Source of the DNA: Clostridiales bacterium
GTDB taxonomy: Bacteria; Bacillota; Clostridia; Oscillospirales; Oscillospiraceae
Reading direction: 5' to 3'
NCBI GenBank assembly: GCA_004556205.1
Contig: SFIL01000016.1
Location: 1-64,000 of the forward strand
Length of the DNA: 64,000 nucleotides
The translations under genes and the position numbers were made by a program. Below the pieces are notes generated by a model that worked only from the letters and a program-made list of their open reading frames with translations, was not told where the DNA came from and did no database searches. This document shows positions 25,964-33,360 of the stretch, piece after piece (within the stretch, counting starts at the first letter, position 1; each line of letters begins with the position of its first letter).

Positions 25964-26863
25964 ATGAACAAAGAGGAACTGAAAACCATTGTCGCGCAGA
26001 TGCTGCGGGAGCTGCACACGGGAGAGCACCCCGAGCCGACCGTCAAAGCGGGCGACTATAAGCCGACGCAGAACCTCCGCACGGAAGACGGCGGCGTCAT
26101 TGCGGATATCACAGCCGTCGATCTGCGCAAGCAGTATTTGGTGGAGAACCCAAAAAACGCGGCGGCGTTCCAAGCGCTCAAAGCCAAAACACCCGCGCGC
26201 CTCGGCGTCGGACGGGCAGGCACGCGCTATAAGACCGCAATGCTGCTCCGCTTCCGCGCGGATCACGCGGCGGCACAGGACAGCGTATTCTCCCTTGTCC
26301 CGGAGGATTTTGCCAAGGCAAACGGGCTGATTCCCGTGCAGACCGAGTGCCGCGACAAGGACGAATATCTGACGCGCCCCGACCTCGGGCGGCGCTTTGA
26401 CGAGCAGAATCAAATCGTCATCCGCGAAACGTGCGCCAATCAGCGCGTCCTGCTCGTCATCGGCGACGGGCTTTCCTCGGCGGCAATCGAGGCAAATGCC
26501 ATCGACTGCGCAAGCGCCATCCGACAGGGCCTAAAGGCTTACGGCATCGAGTTGGGCAAGAGTCTGTTCATCAAATTCTGCCGCGTCGGCGCGTCCGACC
26601 ACATCGGCGACCTGACCGGCTGCGAGCTGGTCTGTATGCTCGTCGGCGAACGCCCGGGACTGGTGACAAACGAATCCATGTCCGCCTATATCACCTACCG
26701 CCCCCATCGCGGCATCTCCGAATCCAAGCGCACCGTCGTGTCAAATATCCACCGGCAGGGCGTTTCGGCAGTCGAGGCGGGCGCGCATATCGCCTCGCTG
26801 ATCGACAAAATGCTCAAGCAAAAAGCGTCCGGCATTGATTTGGTGCAGGAGGTGACGGCATGA
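25964..26863 (+). CDS. eutC: Ethanolamine ammonia-lyase small subunit
   Basis: 299 aa. The N-terminal amphipathic helix MNKEELKTIVAQMLREL (1-17), then a charged linker, is the usual microcompartment-targeting extension of EutC. The catalytic-core blocks LGVGRAGTRYKTAMLLRFRADHAAAQD, LVIGDGLSSAAIEANA and MSAYITYRP carry cobalamin-binding residues. AAAGGAGG precedes the ATG. Overlaps eutL by 4 bp. Confidence 0.95.
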   Translation: MNKEELKTIVAQMLRELHTGEHPEPTVKAGDYKPTQNLRTEDGGVIADITAVDLRKQYLVENPKNAAAFQALKAKTPARLGVGRAGTRYKTAMLLRFRADHAAAQDSVFSLVPEDFAKANGLIPVQTECRDKDEYLTRPDLGRRFDEQNQIVIRETCANQRVLLVIGDGLSSAAIEANAIDCASAIRQGLKAYGIELGKSLFIKFCRVGASDHIGDLTGCELVCMLVGERPGLVTNESMSAYITYRPHRGISESKRTVVSNIHRQGVSAVEAGAHIASLIDKMLKQKASGIDLVQEVTA

Positions 26864-27431
26864 TCAGTCAGATGATTCCGGTAAAGACCCTCTCCGTGCA
26901 GCTCATTGCCAACGTCAGTCAGGGACTGCGCAAAGCGTTAAAGCTCCCGAAGGAGTGCAGCACCGTCGGACTGCTCTCCACGGATTGCGACGACGCGACC
27001 TATATCGCGCTCGACGAGGCGACCAAGGCGGCAAGCGTGTTCTCGGCGGGCGCAACCCCTCGGAGGTCAAAAGCGGCTTACAGGCGGCGTGCGCAGCCCT
27101 CGAAACCCTCGGCTTCCGCACCGCGAATGAAGAGGGCGACATCGTCTATCTCGCCCACTGCGTCTCGCGCACGGGCAGCTATCTGTCCTCCCTCGCCCAT
27201 ATCCCCATCGGGCAGCCGCTGGCGTACCTGATTGCGCCGCCCGTGGAGGCGGTCGTGGGCTTGGACGCTGCGCTCAAAGCCTCGGATGTCGAGCTGAAGG
27301 AATTCTTCGCCCCGCCGAGCGAGACGAACTTCGCAGGCGGACTGCTCACAGGCACGCAGTCGGCGTGTCAGGCAGCGTGCGACGCCTTTGCAGAGGCAAT
27401 CCGGGCAGTCGCAAGCACGCCGATCGAATAG
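26860..27431 (+). pseudogene. eutL: Microcompartment shell protein EutL with internal deletion and frameshift
   Basis: Frame 1 gives a normal EutL start and STDCDDATYIALDEATKAASV (to residue 60, ends 27039). The family then resumes one frame over at about 27039 with VLGGRNPSEVKSGL and runs to ASTPIE and a stop at 27431. Compared with E. coli EutL (…EATKQAMVEVVYGRSLYAG…), about 25 residues are missing, including the VVYGRSLYAG core of the first BMC domain. Intact EutL is a trimer of tandem BMC domains with a central gated pore. As written, the protein would end early in a foreign frame. Could be real decay or an assembly gap. Confidence 0.85.
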
Positions 27432-27442
27432 GAGGAAACAAC

Positions 27443-28885
27443 ATGGAATTGGATAAAGACTTACGCTCCGTGCAGGAGACAAGGACGCTCCTCTGTCAGG
27501 CGGAGGCGGCGTTTCAGACCCTCCGCACCTACTCTCAGGAGCAGCTCGACGCCATCACGGAGGCGATCTCCCGTGCGGGCAGCGAGAACGCCGCCATGCT
27601 TGGAAAAATGGCGTGCGAGGAGACGGGCTTCGGCAACGCGAGGGATAAGGAGGCAAAGAACCGTTTCGCCTCCGAACACGTCTACAGTGCGATTCGCGGC
27701 ATGAAGACCGTCGGCATCCTGCGTGAGGATCGGGAGAAGCGCGTCTGGGACGTCGGCGTCCCCGTCGGCGTGATCGCGGGTATCGTTCCCTCGACGAACC
27801 CGACCTCGACGGTCATCTATAAGGCGATGATCGCGCTCAAGGCAGGCAGTCCCATCGTCTTTTCGCCCCACCCGCACGCGGTGCAATGCACGATGAAAGC
27901 GGCAGAATTGATCTCCCGTGCGGCGGAGGCGGCAGGCTGCCCGAAAGGTGCCATCGGTTGCATCTCCACGCCGACCATGCCTGCCGTACAGGAGCTGATG
28001 CGCCACGAATATACCCGCCTCATCCTCGCCACCGGCGGCGGCGCGATGGTGCGCGCAGCGTATTCATCGGGCAAACCCGCCATCGGTGTCGGCGCGGGCA
28101 ACGGACCCGCCTATATCCACAAATCCGCCGATATCCCCAAGGCGGTCGCGGACATCATTCGGTCAAAAACCTTCGATAACAGCACGGTCTGCGCCTCGGA
28201 GCAGAGCATCGTGGTCGAAGAATGCTGCGCTGAGAAGGTCAAAGCGGAGTTTCAAAAACAGGGCGCTTACTTCCTCCCGACCGAAGAGGCGGGAAAGCTC
28301 GCGAAACTCCTCCTGCGCGCGGACGGCACTATCAATCCCAAGGTCGTGGGCAAGACCGCCTGCGAGGTCGCCAAGCTTGCAGGCTTCACCGTCCCGCAGG
28401 GCACAAAGGTGCTGGTCGCCCGCGAGACGGAGGCGGGGCCAACCCGACCGTACTCCCGCGAAAAGCTCTGCCCCGTCCTCGCCCTGTTCATTGAGCATGA
28501 CGAGAATACCGTTTTGAAGCGCGCCGTCGAGGTGCTGTTGGGAGAGGGCGCGGGACACACCTTCGCCATCCACGCCAAGGACGAGGCGGTCATTCGCCGC
28601 TTTGCGTTGGAAATTCCCGTCTCGCGCTTCCTTGTCAATACCCCCGCCTCCCTCGGCGGCATCGGGCTGACGACAAACCTGTTCCCCGCCCTCACCCTCG
28701 GCTGCGGCGCGGTGGGCGGCAGCTCGTCGTCGAACAACATCGGGCCGCTCGACCTCATCAACCTGCGCCGTGTGGCGTGGGGCACGGAGGAGGCAGACAG
28801 AGCCGCAGCACCGCAAGAGGACGCAGCACTCTTGGAAACCCTGACGCAAGAGATCCTGCGCAGACTGAATCACGGCAAAATGTAA
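27443..28885 (+). CDS. eutE: CoA-acylating acetaldehyde dehydrogenase
   Basis: 480 aa. The catalytic cysteine is in FDNSTVCASEQS (~250), and the NAD site in PSTNPTSTVIYKAMIALKAGSPIVF. AGGAGGA precedes the ATG at 27443; an earlier in-frame ATG lies within eutL. Turns acetaldehyde, CoA and NAD into acetyl-CoA and NADH in the lumen. The C-terminus, after a flexible EEADRAAAPQED linker, is an amphipathic helix LLETLTQEILRRLNHGK, typical of a shell-encapsulation peptide. Confidence 0.94.
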   Translation: MELDKDLRSVQETRTLLCQAEAAFQTLRTYSQEQLDAITEAISRAGSENAAMLGKMACEETGFGNARDKEAKNRFASEHVYSAIRGMKTVGILREDREKRVWDVGVPVGVIAGIVPSTNPTSTVIYKAMIALKAGSPIVFSPHPHAVQCTMKAAELISRAAEAAGCPKGAIGCISTPTMPAVQELMRHEYTRLILATGGGAMVRAAYSSGKPAIGVGAGNGPAYIHKSADIPKAVADIIRSKTFDNSTVCASEQSIVVEECCAEKVKAEFQKQGAYFLPTEEAGKLAKLLLRADGTINPKVVGKTACEVAKLAGFTVPQGTKVLVARETEAGPTRPYSREKLCPVLALFIEHDENTVLKRAVEVLLGEGAGHTFAIHAKDEAVIRRFALEIPVSRFLVNTPASLGGIGLTTNLFPALTLGCGAVGGSSSSNNIGPLDLINLRRVAWGTEEADRAAAPQEDAALLETLTQEILRRLNHGKM

Positions 28886-29157
28886 AAAAACGCAGCCCAT
28901 TCCCCTGTAGGGCGGGGACATGTCCCCGCCGTCCGCGCAGCGGCAGACCGTACAAACGAACAGCTTTGTACGCACTTGGTAGTTCCGCACGTGGGCGGAT
29001 GATATCCGCCCCTACGGCGATGGCTGCGACAGATCTCGTAGGGGCGGCTATTAGCCGCCCGGCGGAGGTTGCACGCACGCGGTAGTTCCTGCACCGGCGG
29101 GGACATGTCCCCGCCCTACAGACACCATTCATTAAACTTTATCATGGAGGAACCAAC
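28886..29157. repeat. Cluster of GC-rich palindromes between eutE and eutM
   Basis: Perfect or near-perfect hairpins at 28911-28930 (GGCGGGGACATGTCCCCGCC), 28993-29011 (GGGCGGATGATATCCGCCC), 29041-29060 (GGGGCGGCTATTAGCCGCCC) and 29097-29116 (same as the first). They are joined by 'GGTAGTTCCTGCAC'-like links. No gene. Such structure inside an operon may stabilise or terminate the upstream message. Confidence 0.8.
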
Positions 29158-29454
29158 ATGAACACAAACTCACTCGGTATGATCGAAACACGCGGACTGG
29201 TCGGCGCGATCGAAGCGGCGGACGCGATGGTCAAGGCGGCAAATGTCCAGCTCGTCGGTAAGGAGCAGGTCGGCGGCGGCTTGGTGACCGTCATGGTACG
29301 CGGCGATGTCGGCGCGGTCAAGGCGGCGACGGACGCGGGCGCGGCAGCAGCGGAAAAGGTCGGAGAACTGATCTCCGTCCATGTCATCCCCAGACCGCAC
29401 ACGGAGGTTGACGCGATCCTGCCCAAGGGACGCGGCGATATCGCGCAGAAATAA
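29158..29454 (+). CDS. eutM: Microcompartment shell hexamer protein EutM
   Basis: 98 aa, one complete BMC domain: [43 protein letters not shown] and [15 protein letters not shown]. The main hexagonal tile of the shell facets. GGAGG upstream of the ATG. Its stop overlaps the eutT start by one base. Confidence 0.95.
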   Translation: MNTNSLGMIETRGLVGAIEAADAMVKAANVQLVGKEQVGGGLVTVMVRGDVGAVKAATDAGAAAAEKVGELISVHVIPRPHTEVDAILPKGRGDIAQK

Positions 29455-30137
29455 TGCTCTACACGGAGGAGAATGTCAAAGCCGCCGTGCGGACACAGGA
29501 CGGCAGACGGGTGTTTTGGCTGAAAGACGGCGACCGTCTGACGCCCTCCGCCCGGGACTGGCTGCAAAGCGAGCATATCCCCGTGGAAACGCGGAAAAAG
29601 ACCTACACCACCCTGTTCGGCGGCGAATTCACGGAAAAGCCCGAGGAGCTGACCCACCTTTCGGGCAACCTCCTCGTGCCGAAGACGCACCCGCGCATCG
29701 CCTTTCGCGGGCAGATTGACGCACTGGAAGCGGAGCTTCTGCTCTGCCAGCACGCCCTGCGGGAAAAGGTGTCTCTGGTCGCCGCCCTGCAGGAGATGCT
29801 CGATTTCGTCCGCTCCCTCATCCGTGCGGATGTGCTGGAGGAGCCAGTCGCGCAGGTGCATCTGTGCGGACTTTCCGACGCGGAGCTGCGGGAGCACAGC
29901 CATTTTCCCGACAAATACTACGGGCAGCCGCATTTTCTGCCCGCCTACACCGACGGCGAAGCGCTTCTGCGCCTGAACCGCATCCGCACGAAGGTTCGCG
30001 AAACGGAGCTTGCCTGCTGCCGCGCGTTTGCGGACGCGGACGGCAAGCTCCGCCGCGTGGATATTTTGCAGGCGCTCAACCGTCTTTCGAGCCTGTGCTG
30101 GATCCTGATGATCCGCTGCAAGGCGGGAAAGGAGTAA
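29454..30137 (+). CDS. eutT: Corrinoid adenosyltransferase EutT
   Basis: 227 aa. Resembles E. coli EutT over its length: LTPSARDWL near the start, ELTHLSGNLLVPKTHPRIAFRGQID (~63-88), GLSDAELREHSH, and the diagnostic LLRLNRIRTKVRETE and DILQALNRLSS near the C-terminus. Makes adenosylcobalamin for EutBC from ATP and cob(I)alamin. It lacks the HX11CCX2C metal-binding segment of the enterobacterial enzymes, as in some Firmicutes members. Not PduO or CobA type. Confidence 0.88.
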   Translation: MLYTEENVKAAVRTQDGRRVFWLKDGDRLTPSARDWLQSEHIPVETRKKTYTTLFGGEFTEKPEELTHLSGNLLVPKTHPRIAFRGQIDALEAELLLCQHALREKVSLVAALQEMLDFVRSLIRADVLEEPVAQVHLCGLSDAELREHSHFPDKYYGQPHFLPAYTDGEALLRLNRIRTKVRETELACCRAFADADGKLRRVDILQALNRLSSLCWILMIRCKAGKE

Positions 30138-30139
30138 GA

Positions 30140-30742
30140 ATGGACGATTTGGTAACGCGTGTCACCGAAGCCGTGCTCTCGCGCTTATTTGTCGAGCTGG
30201 AGGCTTCGGGACGCCATGTGCATCTGACGAAGGAGGCCGCTTTGGCGCTTTTCGGGCACGGCTTGACGGAAAAGCGTCCGCTCTCGCAGCCGGGGCAGTT
30301 CGTTTGCAACGAGCGCGTCAGCATCATCACCCCGAAGGGACGCTTTGACCGCGTCGCCGTCTTGGGACCCGAACGGAACGAATGTCAGGTCGAGCTGTCC
30401 AAGACCGACTGCGTGACTCTCGGCATCCAAGCGCCCGTGCGTCAGAGCGGGAAAACCGAGGGAACGGGCGGCATCCTCATTGAAAACGGTGAGCGCCGGC
30501 TCACGCTGACAAGCGGCGTCATCATTGCGCAGCGGCACATCCATATGACACCCGAGGACGCCGCCCTGCGCGGGTTACACGACGGCGCGGTCGTCCGGCT
30601 GAAAGCGCTGACGGAGCGCCCCGTGACCTTTGAGGAGGTCGTCGTGCGCGTCAGTCCGAAGTTCCGCACCTACGCGCACCTCGACTATGACGAGGCGAAC
30701 GCCTGCGGTTTCCGAGCGGGTGATTTGGGGATGATCGTATGA
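30140..30742 (+). CDS. eutD: PduL-type phosphotransacylase
   Basis: 200 aa. Two metal-binding motifs, SGRHVHLTKE (~28-37) and AQRHIHMTPEDA (~132-143), identify the PduL family, which is unrelated to Pta. Converts acetyl-CoA to acetyl phosphate and frees CoA inside the shell. The first ~18 residues (MDDLVTRVTEAVLSRLF) are an amphipathic helix, the expected targeting peptide. ATG at 30140, 2 bp after eutT, behind GGGAAAGGAG; overlaps the next gene by 4 bp. Confidence 0.93.
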   Translation: MDDLVTRVTEAVLSRLFVELEASGRHVHLTKEAALALFGHGLTEKRPLSQPGQFVCNERVSIITPKGRFDRVAVLGPERNECQVELSKTDCVTLGIQAPVRQSGKTEGTGGILIENGERRLTLTSGVIIAQRHIHMTPEDAALRGLHDGAVVRLKALTERPVTFEEVVVRVSPKFRTYAHLDYDEANACGFRAGDLGMIV

Positions 30743-31218
30743 ACGAGCGCTTGATCGAGGAGGTCGTCGCGGAGGTGCGGCGCAGGCAGGCGCTCGAACG
30801 ACCCACTGCCTTACTGTTGGGACGCGCGCCCGCACGAGAGCTTGGCTTTCACTATGTCACGGAGGGGGACTACGCGGCGGTCGTGATCGGCTCTCTGACG
30901 GCGTGCCGGCTTCTGCACCTGCCCGACGAGACGGTCACGCAGGCGCTGCTGCTGGGCAAGCCCGTCTATCTCTGTCCGGAGGGCTTGGAATATCGGCAAT
31001 ACAGCCATACAAGCAACCGCGTGCTGTGGTCGCGCCTGCTTGCCGCCGAACGGCAATTAAAGCAGCTCGGCGTGCAGTTTTTGGAGCAAAACACAAAAGG
31101 CGGCGGAACCGGAAAGCTGCTCACCGCCGACGAGGTGCGCCGCCGTCTGCGGGAGGGTCTGCCGATCGAGGGACGGCTGACCCCCTTGGCGCGGGACATC
31201 ATGGAGGGCAAGGCATGA
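30739..31218 (+). CDS. Uncharacterised ethanolamine-operon protein
   Basis: 159 aa, no signal peptide or membrane segment. Begins MNERLIEEVVAEVRRRQ, another amphipathic helix of the encapsulation type. Then an alternating alpha/beta core (TALLLGRAPARELGFHYVTE, YAAVVIGSLTACRLLHL, ALLLGKPVYLCPEG) and a basic C-terminus. It probably belongs to the Firmicutes-specific 'eut_hyp' family (TIGR02536 as I recall it), found only in non-proteobacterial eut operons. Function unknown; a lumenal protein or shell adaptor would fit. ATGA overlaps on both sides. Confidence 0.65.
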   Translation: MNERLIEEVVAEVRRRQALERPTALLLGRAPARELGFHYVTEGDYAAVVIGSLTACRLLHLPDETVTQALLLGKPVYLCPEGLEYRQYSHTSNRVLWSRLLAAERQLKQLGVQFLEQNTKGGGTGKLLTADEVRRRLREGLPIEGRLTPLARDIMEGKA

Positions 31219-31418
31219 AGGTCGGCACCGTGACCGGCTCCGTTTGGGCGACCAAAAAATGCCCCGCGCTCACGGGGCAGAGCTTATTGCGTGTGCGCGT
31301 AGGTGAGCGCGTCATCCTCGCCTTCGGCGCCGCCGCCCGCCTCGCCCGCCCAAACACCCCCGCCGACGCCGCCATCGTCGCCATCTTAGACGAGCAAACA
31401 CCCCCCGTCGAAGCGTAG
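31215..31418 (+). CDS. eutN: Microcompartment vertex protein EutN, shortened
   Basis: 67 aa; the family is usually ~85-100. Both ends fit (MKVGTVTGSVWATKKCPALTG; GERVILAFGAAARLARPNTPADAAIVAILDE). The segment between LLRVR and VGERV, normally holding the 'VAADxIGAGxG' strand and loop, is absent. That is about 15-20 residues, in frame. EutN/CcmL proteins form the pentamers closing the shell corners; losing that strand would be expected to break the fold. Compare the gaps in eutL and eutH. The stop codon overlaps a GC-rich palindrome. Confidence 0.85.
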   Translation: MKVGTVTGSVWATKKCPALTGQSLLRVRVGERVILAFGAAARLARPNTPADAAIVAILDEQTPPVEA

Positions 31419-31437
31419 GGGCGGCTATCAGCCGCCC
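31418..31437. repeat. GGGGCGGCTATCAGCCGCCC palindrome
   Basis: Starts in the eutN stop codon; the same sequence is at 32735 and 34480. Confidence 0.85.
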
Positions 31438-31495
31438 GCGTGCAGAAACCACCGACCGCGTACACCCTCCATCGCACGCAGACGCTTTTTCCCAT

Positions 31496-31598
31496 GTCAT
31501 TGCGAGGAGCGCAGCGACGTGGCAATCTCGTGCAGGAACTACCAACTATGTACAAGATCGAAAAAAGATTGCCACGTCGCTGCGCTCCTCGCAATGAC
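31496..31598. repeat. Head-to-head pair of CATTGCGA repeats forming a 33-bp perfect inverted repeat
   Basis: Arms 31496-31528 and 31566-31598 are exact reverse complements, separated by 37 bp. In RNA they would form a very stable hairpin between eutN and eutH. Confidence 0.9.
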
Positions 31599-31663
31599 CA
31601 GTAAGGCGGTCGTTTCCACCATTCTTCGCTGTTCACTATTCACTGCCAATTCGGAGGTATCCC

Positions 31664-32709
31664 ATGTCCGTTGATGAAATCATTCTCTGGCTGATGGCAA
31701 TTTTTATGGCGCTCGGCGCGCTCGACCGCATTTTCGGCAGCCGCTTGGGACTCGGCAAGCAATTCGAAGAGGGCATCTTAGCCATCGGCGCGCTCGCCCT
31801 GTCCATGCTCGGCATTCTCTCCCTTGCGCCCGTGCTGGCAAAGCTCCTGCGTCCCGTCCTCGTGCCGGTCTACGGCTTTCTCGGCGCGGATCCCGCCATG
31901 TTCGCAGGCACCATCCTCGCAAACGACATGGGCGGCGCACCCCTCGCCTTTGAGCTTGCGCAATCCACGCAGGCGGCGCAGTTCGGCGGACTGATCATCG
32001 GCGCAATGCTCGGCGCGACCGTCGTCTTTACGATCCCCGTCGCCCTCGGCATCATCCGTCCCGATGACCGTCCAGCCCTCGCTAAAGGTGTCCTCGCGGG
32101 CGTCGTCACGATCCCCGTGGGCGCGTTCGTCGGCGGACTGGTCGCGGGCTTCCCGATTCTGATGATCCTGCGCAACCTCGTCCCCATCGTGCTGTTCGCG
32201 GTTCTGATCGCCCTGGGCTTGTGGAAATTCGAGCGCGCCATGATCAAGGGCTTCATCGGCTTCGGCAAGGGTGTCCTCGCACCGGCATCACCGTCATCCC
32301 CGGCATGGCACCGCTTTCGGACGGTGTCGGGGTCGTCGCGGGCATCGGCTTCGTGCTGGCAGGCGCGTTCCCCTTGGTCTTCGTGCTGACCAAGGTGCTC
32401 AAAAAGCCGCTTTTGAAGCTGGGCGGACTGTTGGGCATGAACGAGATCGCCGCTGCCGGCATGGTCGCCAGCCTTGCCAACTCCATCCCCATGTTCGGCA
32501 TGATGAAGGACATGGATGCCCGGGGCAAGATCCTCAATGTCGCCTTCGCCGTCTCCGCCGCCTTCGTCTTCGGGGATCACCTGGGCTTCACGGCGGGCTT
32601 TGATAAAACCATGCTCGTCCCCGTCATCATCGCCAAGCTCACCGGCGGCATCGCCGCCGTCCTCGTCGCCCTCCTCCTCACCCGCAGAACGAAAGAAGCC
32701 CCGCAGTAG
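31664..32709 (+). pseudogene. eutH: Ethanolamine permease EutH with internal deletion and frameshift
   Basis: Frame 1 from ATG 31664 (GGAGGT ahead) encodes EutH's first half: LSMLGILSLAPVLAKLL, ANDMGGAPLAFELA, VVFTIPVALGIIRPDDR and FIGFGKGVLA. Near 32280 the family continues in another frame with TGITVIPGMAPLSDG, LNEIAAAGMVASLANS-like MNEIAAAGMVASLANSI, MFGMMKDMDARGKI and GDHLGFTAGFDK, to a stop at 32709. About 15-18 residues of a membrane helix (ALITIGLAAAVV in E. coli) are missing at the junction. Intact EutH is a polytopic importer of ethanolamine. Last gene of the operon, after a 245-bp repeat-filled gap. Confidence 0.85.
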
Positions 32710-32734
32710 GGCGACGACCCCACATTGCAGCTGT

Positions 32735-32755
32735 AGGGGCGGCTATCAGCCGCCC
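32735..32755. repeat. GGGGCGGCTATCAGCCGCCC palindrome
   Basis: Between the end of eutH and the next promoter; may end the operon transcript. Confidence 0.8.
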
Positions 32756-32775
32756 GGTGCAGGCATTTCTTCCGC

Positions 32776-32804
32776 TTGACAGGCTATCCGAAGTATGCTA
32801 TTCT
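32776..32804 (+). promoter_or_regulatory. Sigma-A promoter of the small membrane protein
   Basis: TTGACA (32776-32781), 17 bp, TATTCT (32799-32804). Confidence 0.75.
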
Positions 32805-32846
32805 TACAATAGATGGAAACTCCATCAAAAACCGCAAGGAGGAAGC

Positions 32847-33245
32847 ATGATGAAAAAGCGGATCGCATTTCTCACCGCCGGCATTGCAATTCTGTTGATC
32901 TTGACCCTTCTGCCGTGGGCTGCGCAGCTGGGCGAGGGCGATAACGGCGGCAACCGTTTCGTCAATTACTATGCCGGTATCGGCATAAACGGCAACCTCT
33001 TCATGCCGCTCTCCGGCATTCTGACCGCCGCTGCGCTGCTCCTCGCGCTGCTGCATCTGTGCGGCGTGCTGCACGGCAGCCCGATCGCCTGCGGCATTTT
33101 GCTGATCTTATCCACCGTCAGCACGATGTGCTGCCATTTGTTCGGCGTAGCGGATTTCTTCTCCCCGCTGACGGTCGTTATCACCGTCGGGCAAGCCCTC
33201 GCAGCAGTCTACGCCCTCCTTGCCTGCCGCGTCAAACCTACATAA
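32847..33245 (+). CDS. Small four-helix membrane protein, function unknown
   Basis: 132 aa from ATG 32847 behind AAGGAGGAAG. Four hydrophobic segments (~5-28, ~52-77, ~80-103, ~106-128) with a short exported loop GEGDNGGNRFVNYYAG between the first two. It has its own promoter, so it is not part of the eut operon. I do not recognise the family. Confidence 0.7.
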   Translation: MMKKRIAFLTAGIAILLILTLLPWAAQLGEGDNGGNRFVNYYAGIGINGNLFMPLSGILTAAALLLALLHLCGVLHGSPIACGILLILSTVSTMCCHLFGVADFFSPLTVVITVGQALAAVYALLACRVKPT

Positions 33246-33298
33246 CGCCATACCGAACCTGATTTTCGCAGAAAACCCGCTCCGATGCAAATTTTTTC

Positions 33299-33327
33299 TT
33301 TACAGGCCGAGGCAATTCGGTTATACT
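33299..33327 (+). promoter_or_regulatory. Promoter of prfB
   Basis: TTTACA (33299-33304), 17 bp, TATACT (33322-33327), 33 bp before the start codon. Confidence 0.7.
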
Positions 33328-33360
33328 ATGGTAGGAAAAATTTGAATCGGAGCAATTTTT

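Noticed and set aside
27000..27060. Programmed ribosomal frameshift in eutL
   Set aside because: No slippery heptamer, and conserved residues are missing, so a shift alone cannot restore the protein. The same applies to pgi and eutH.
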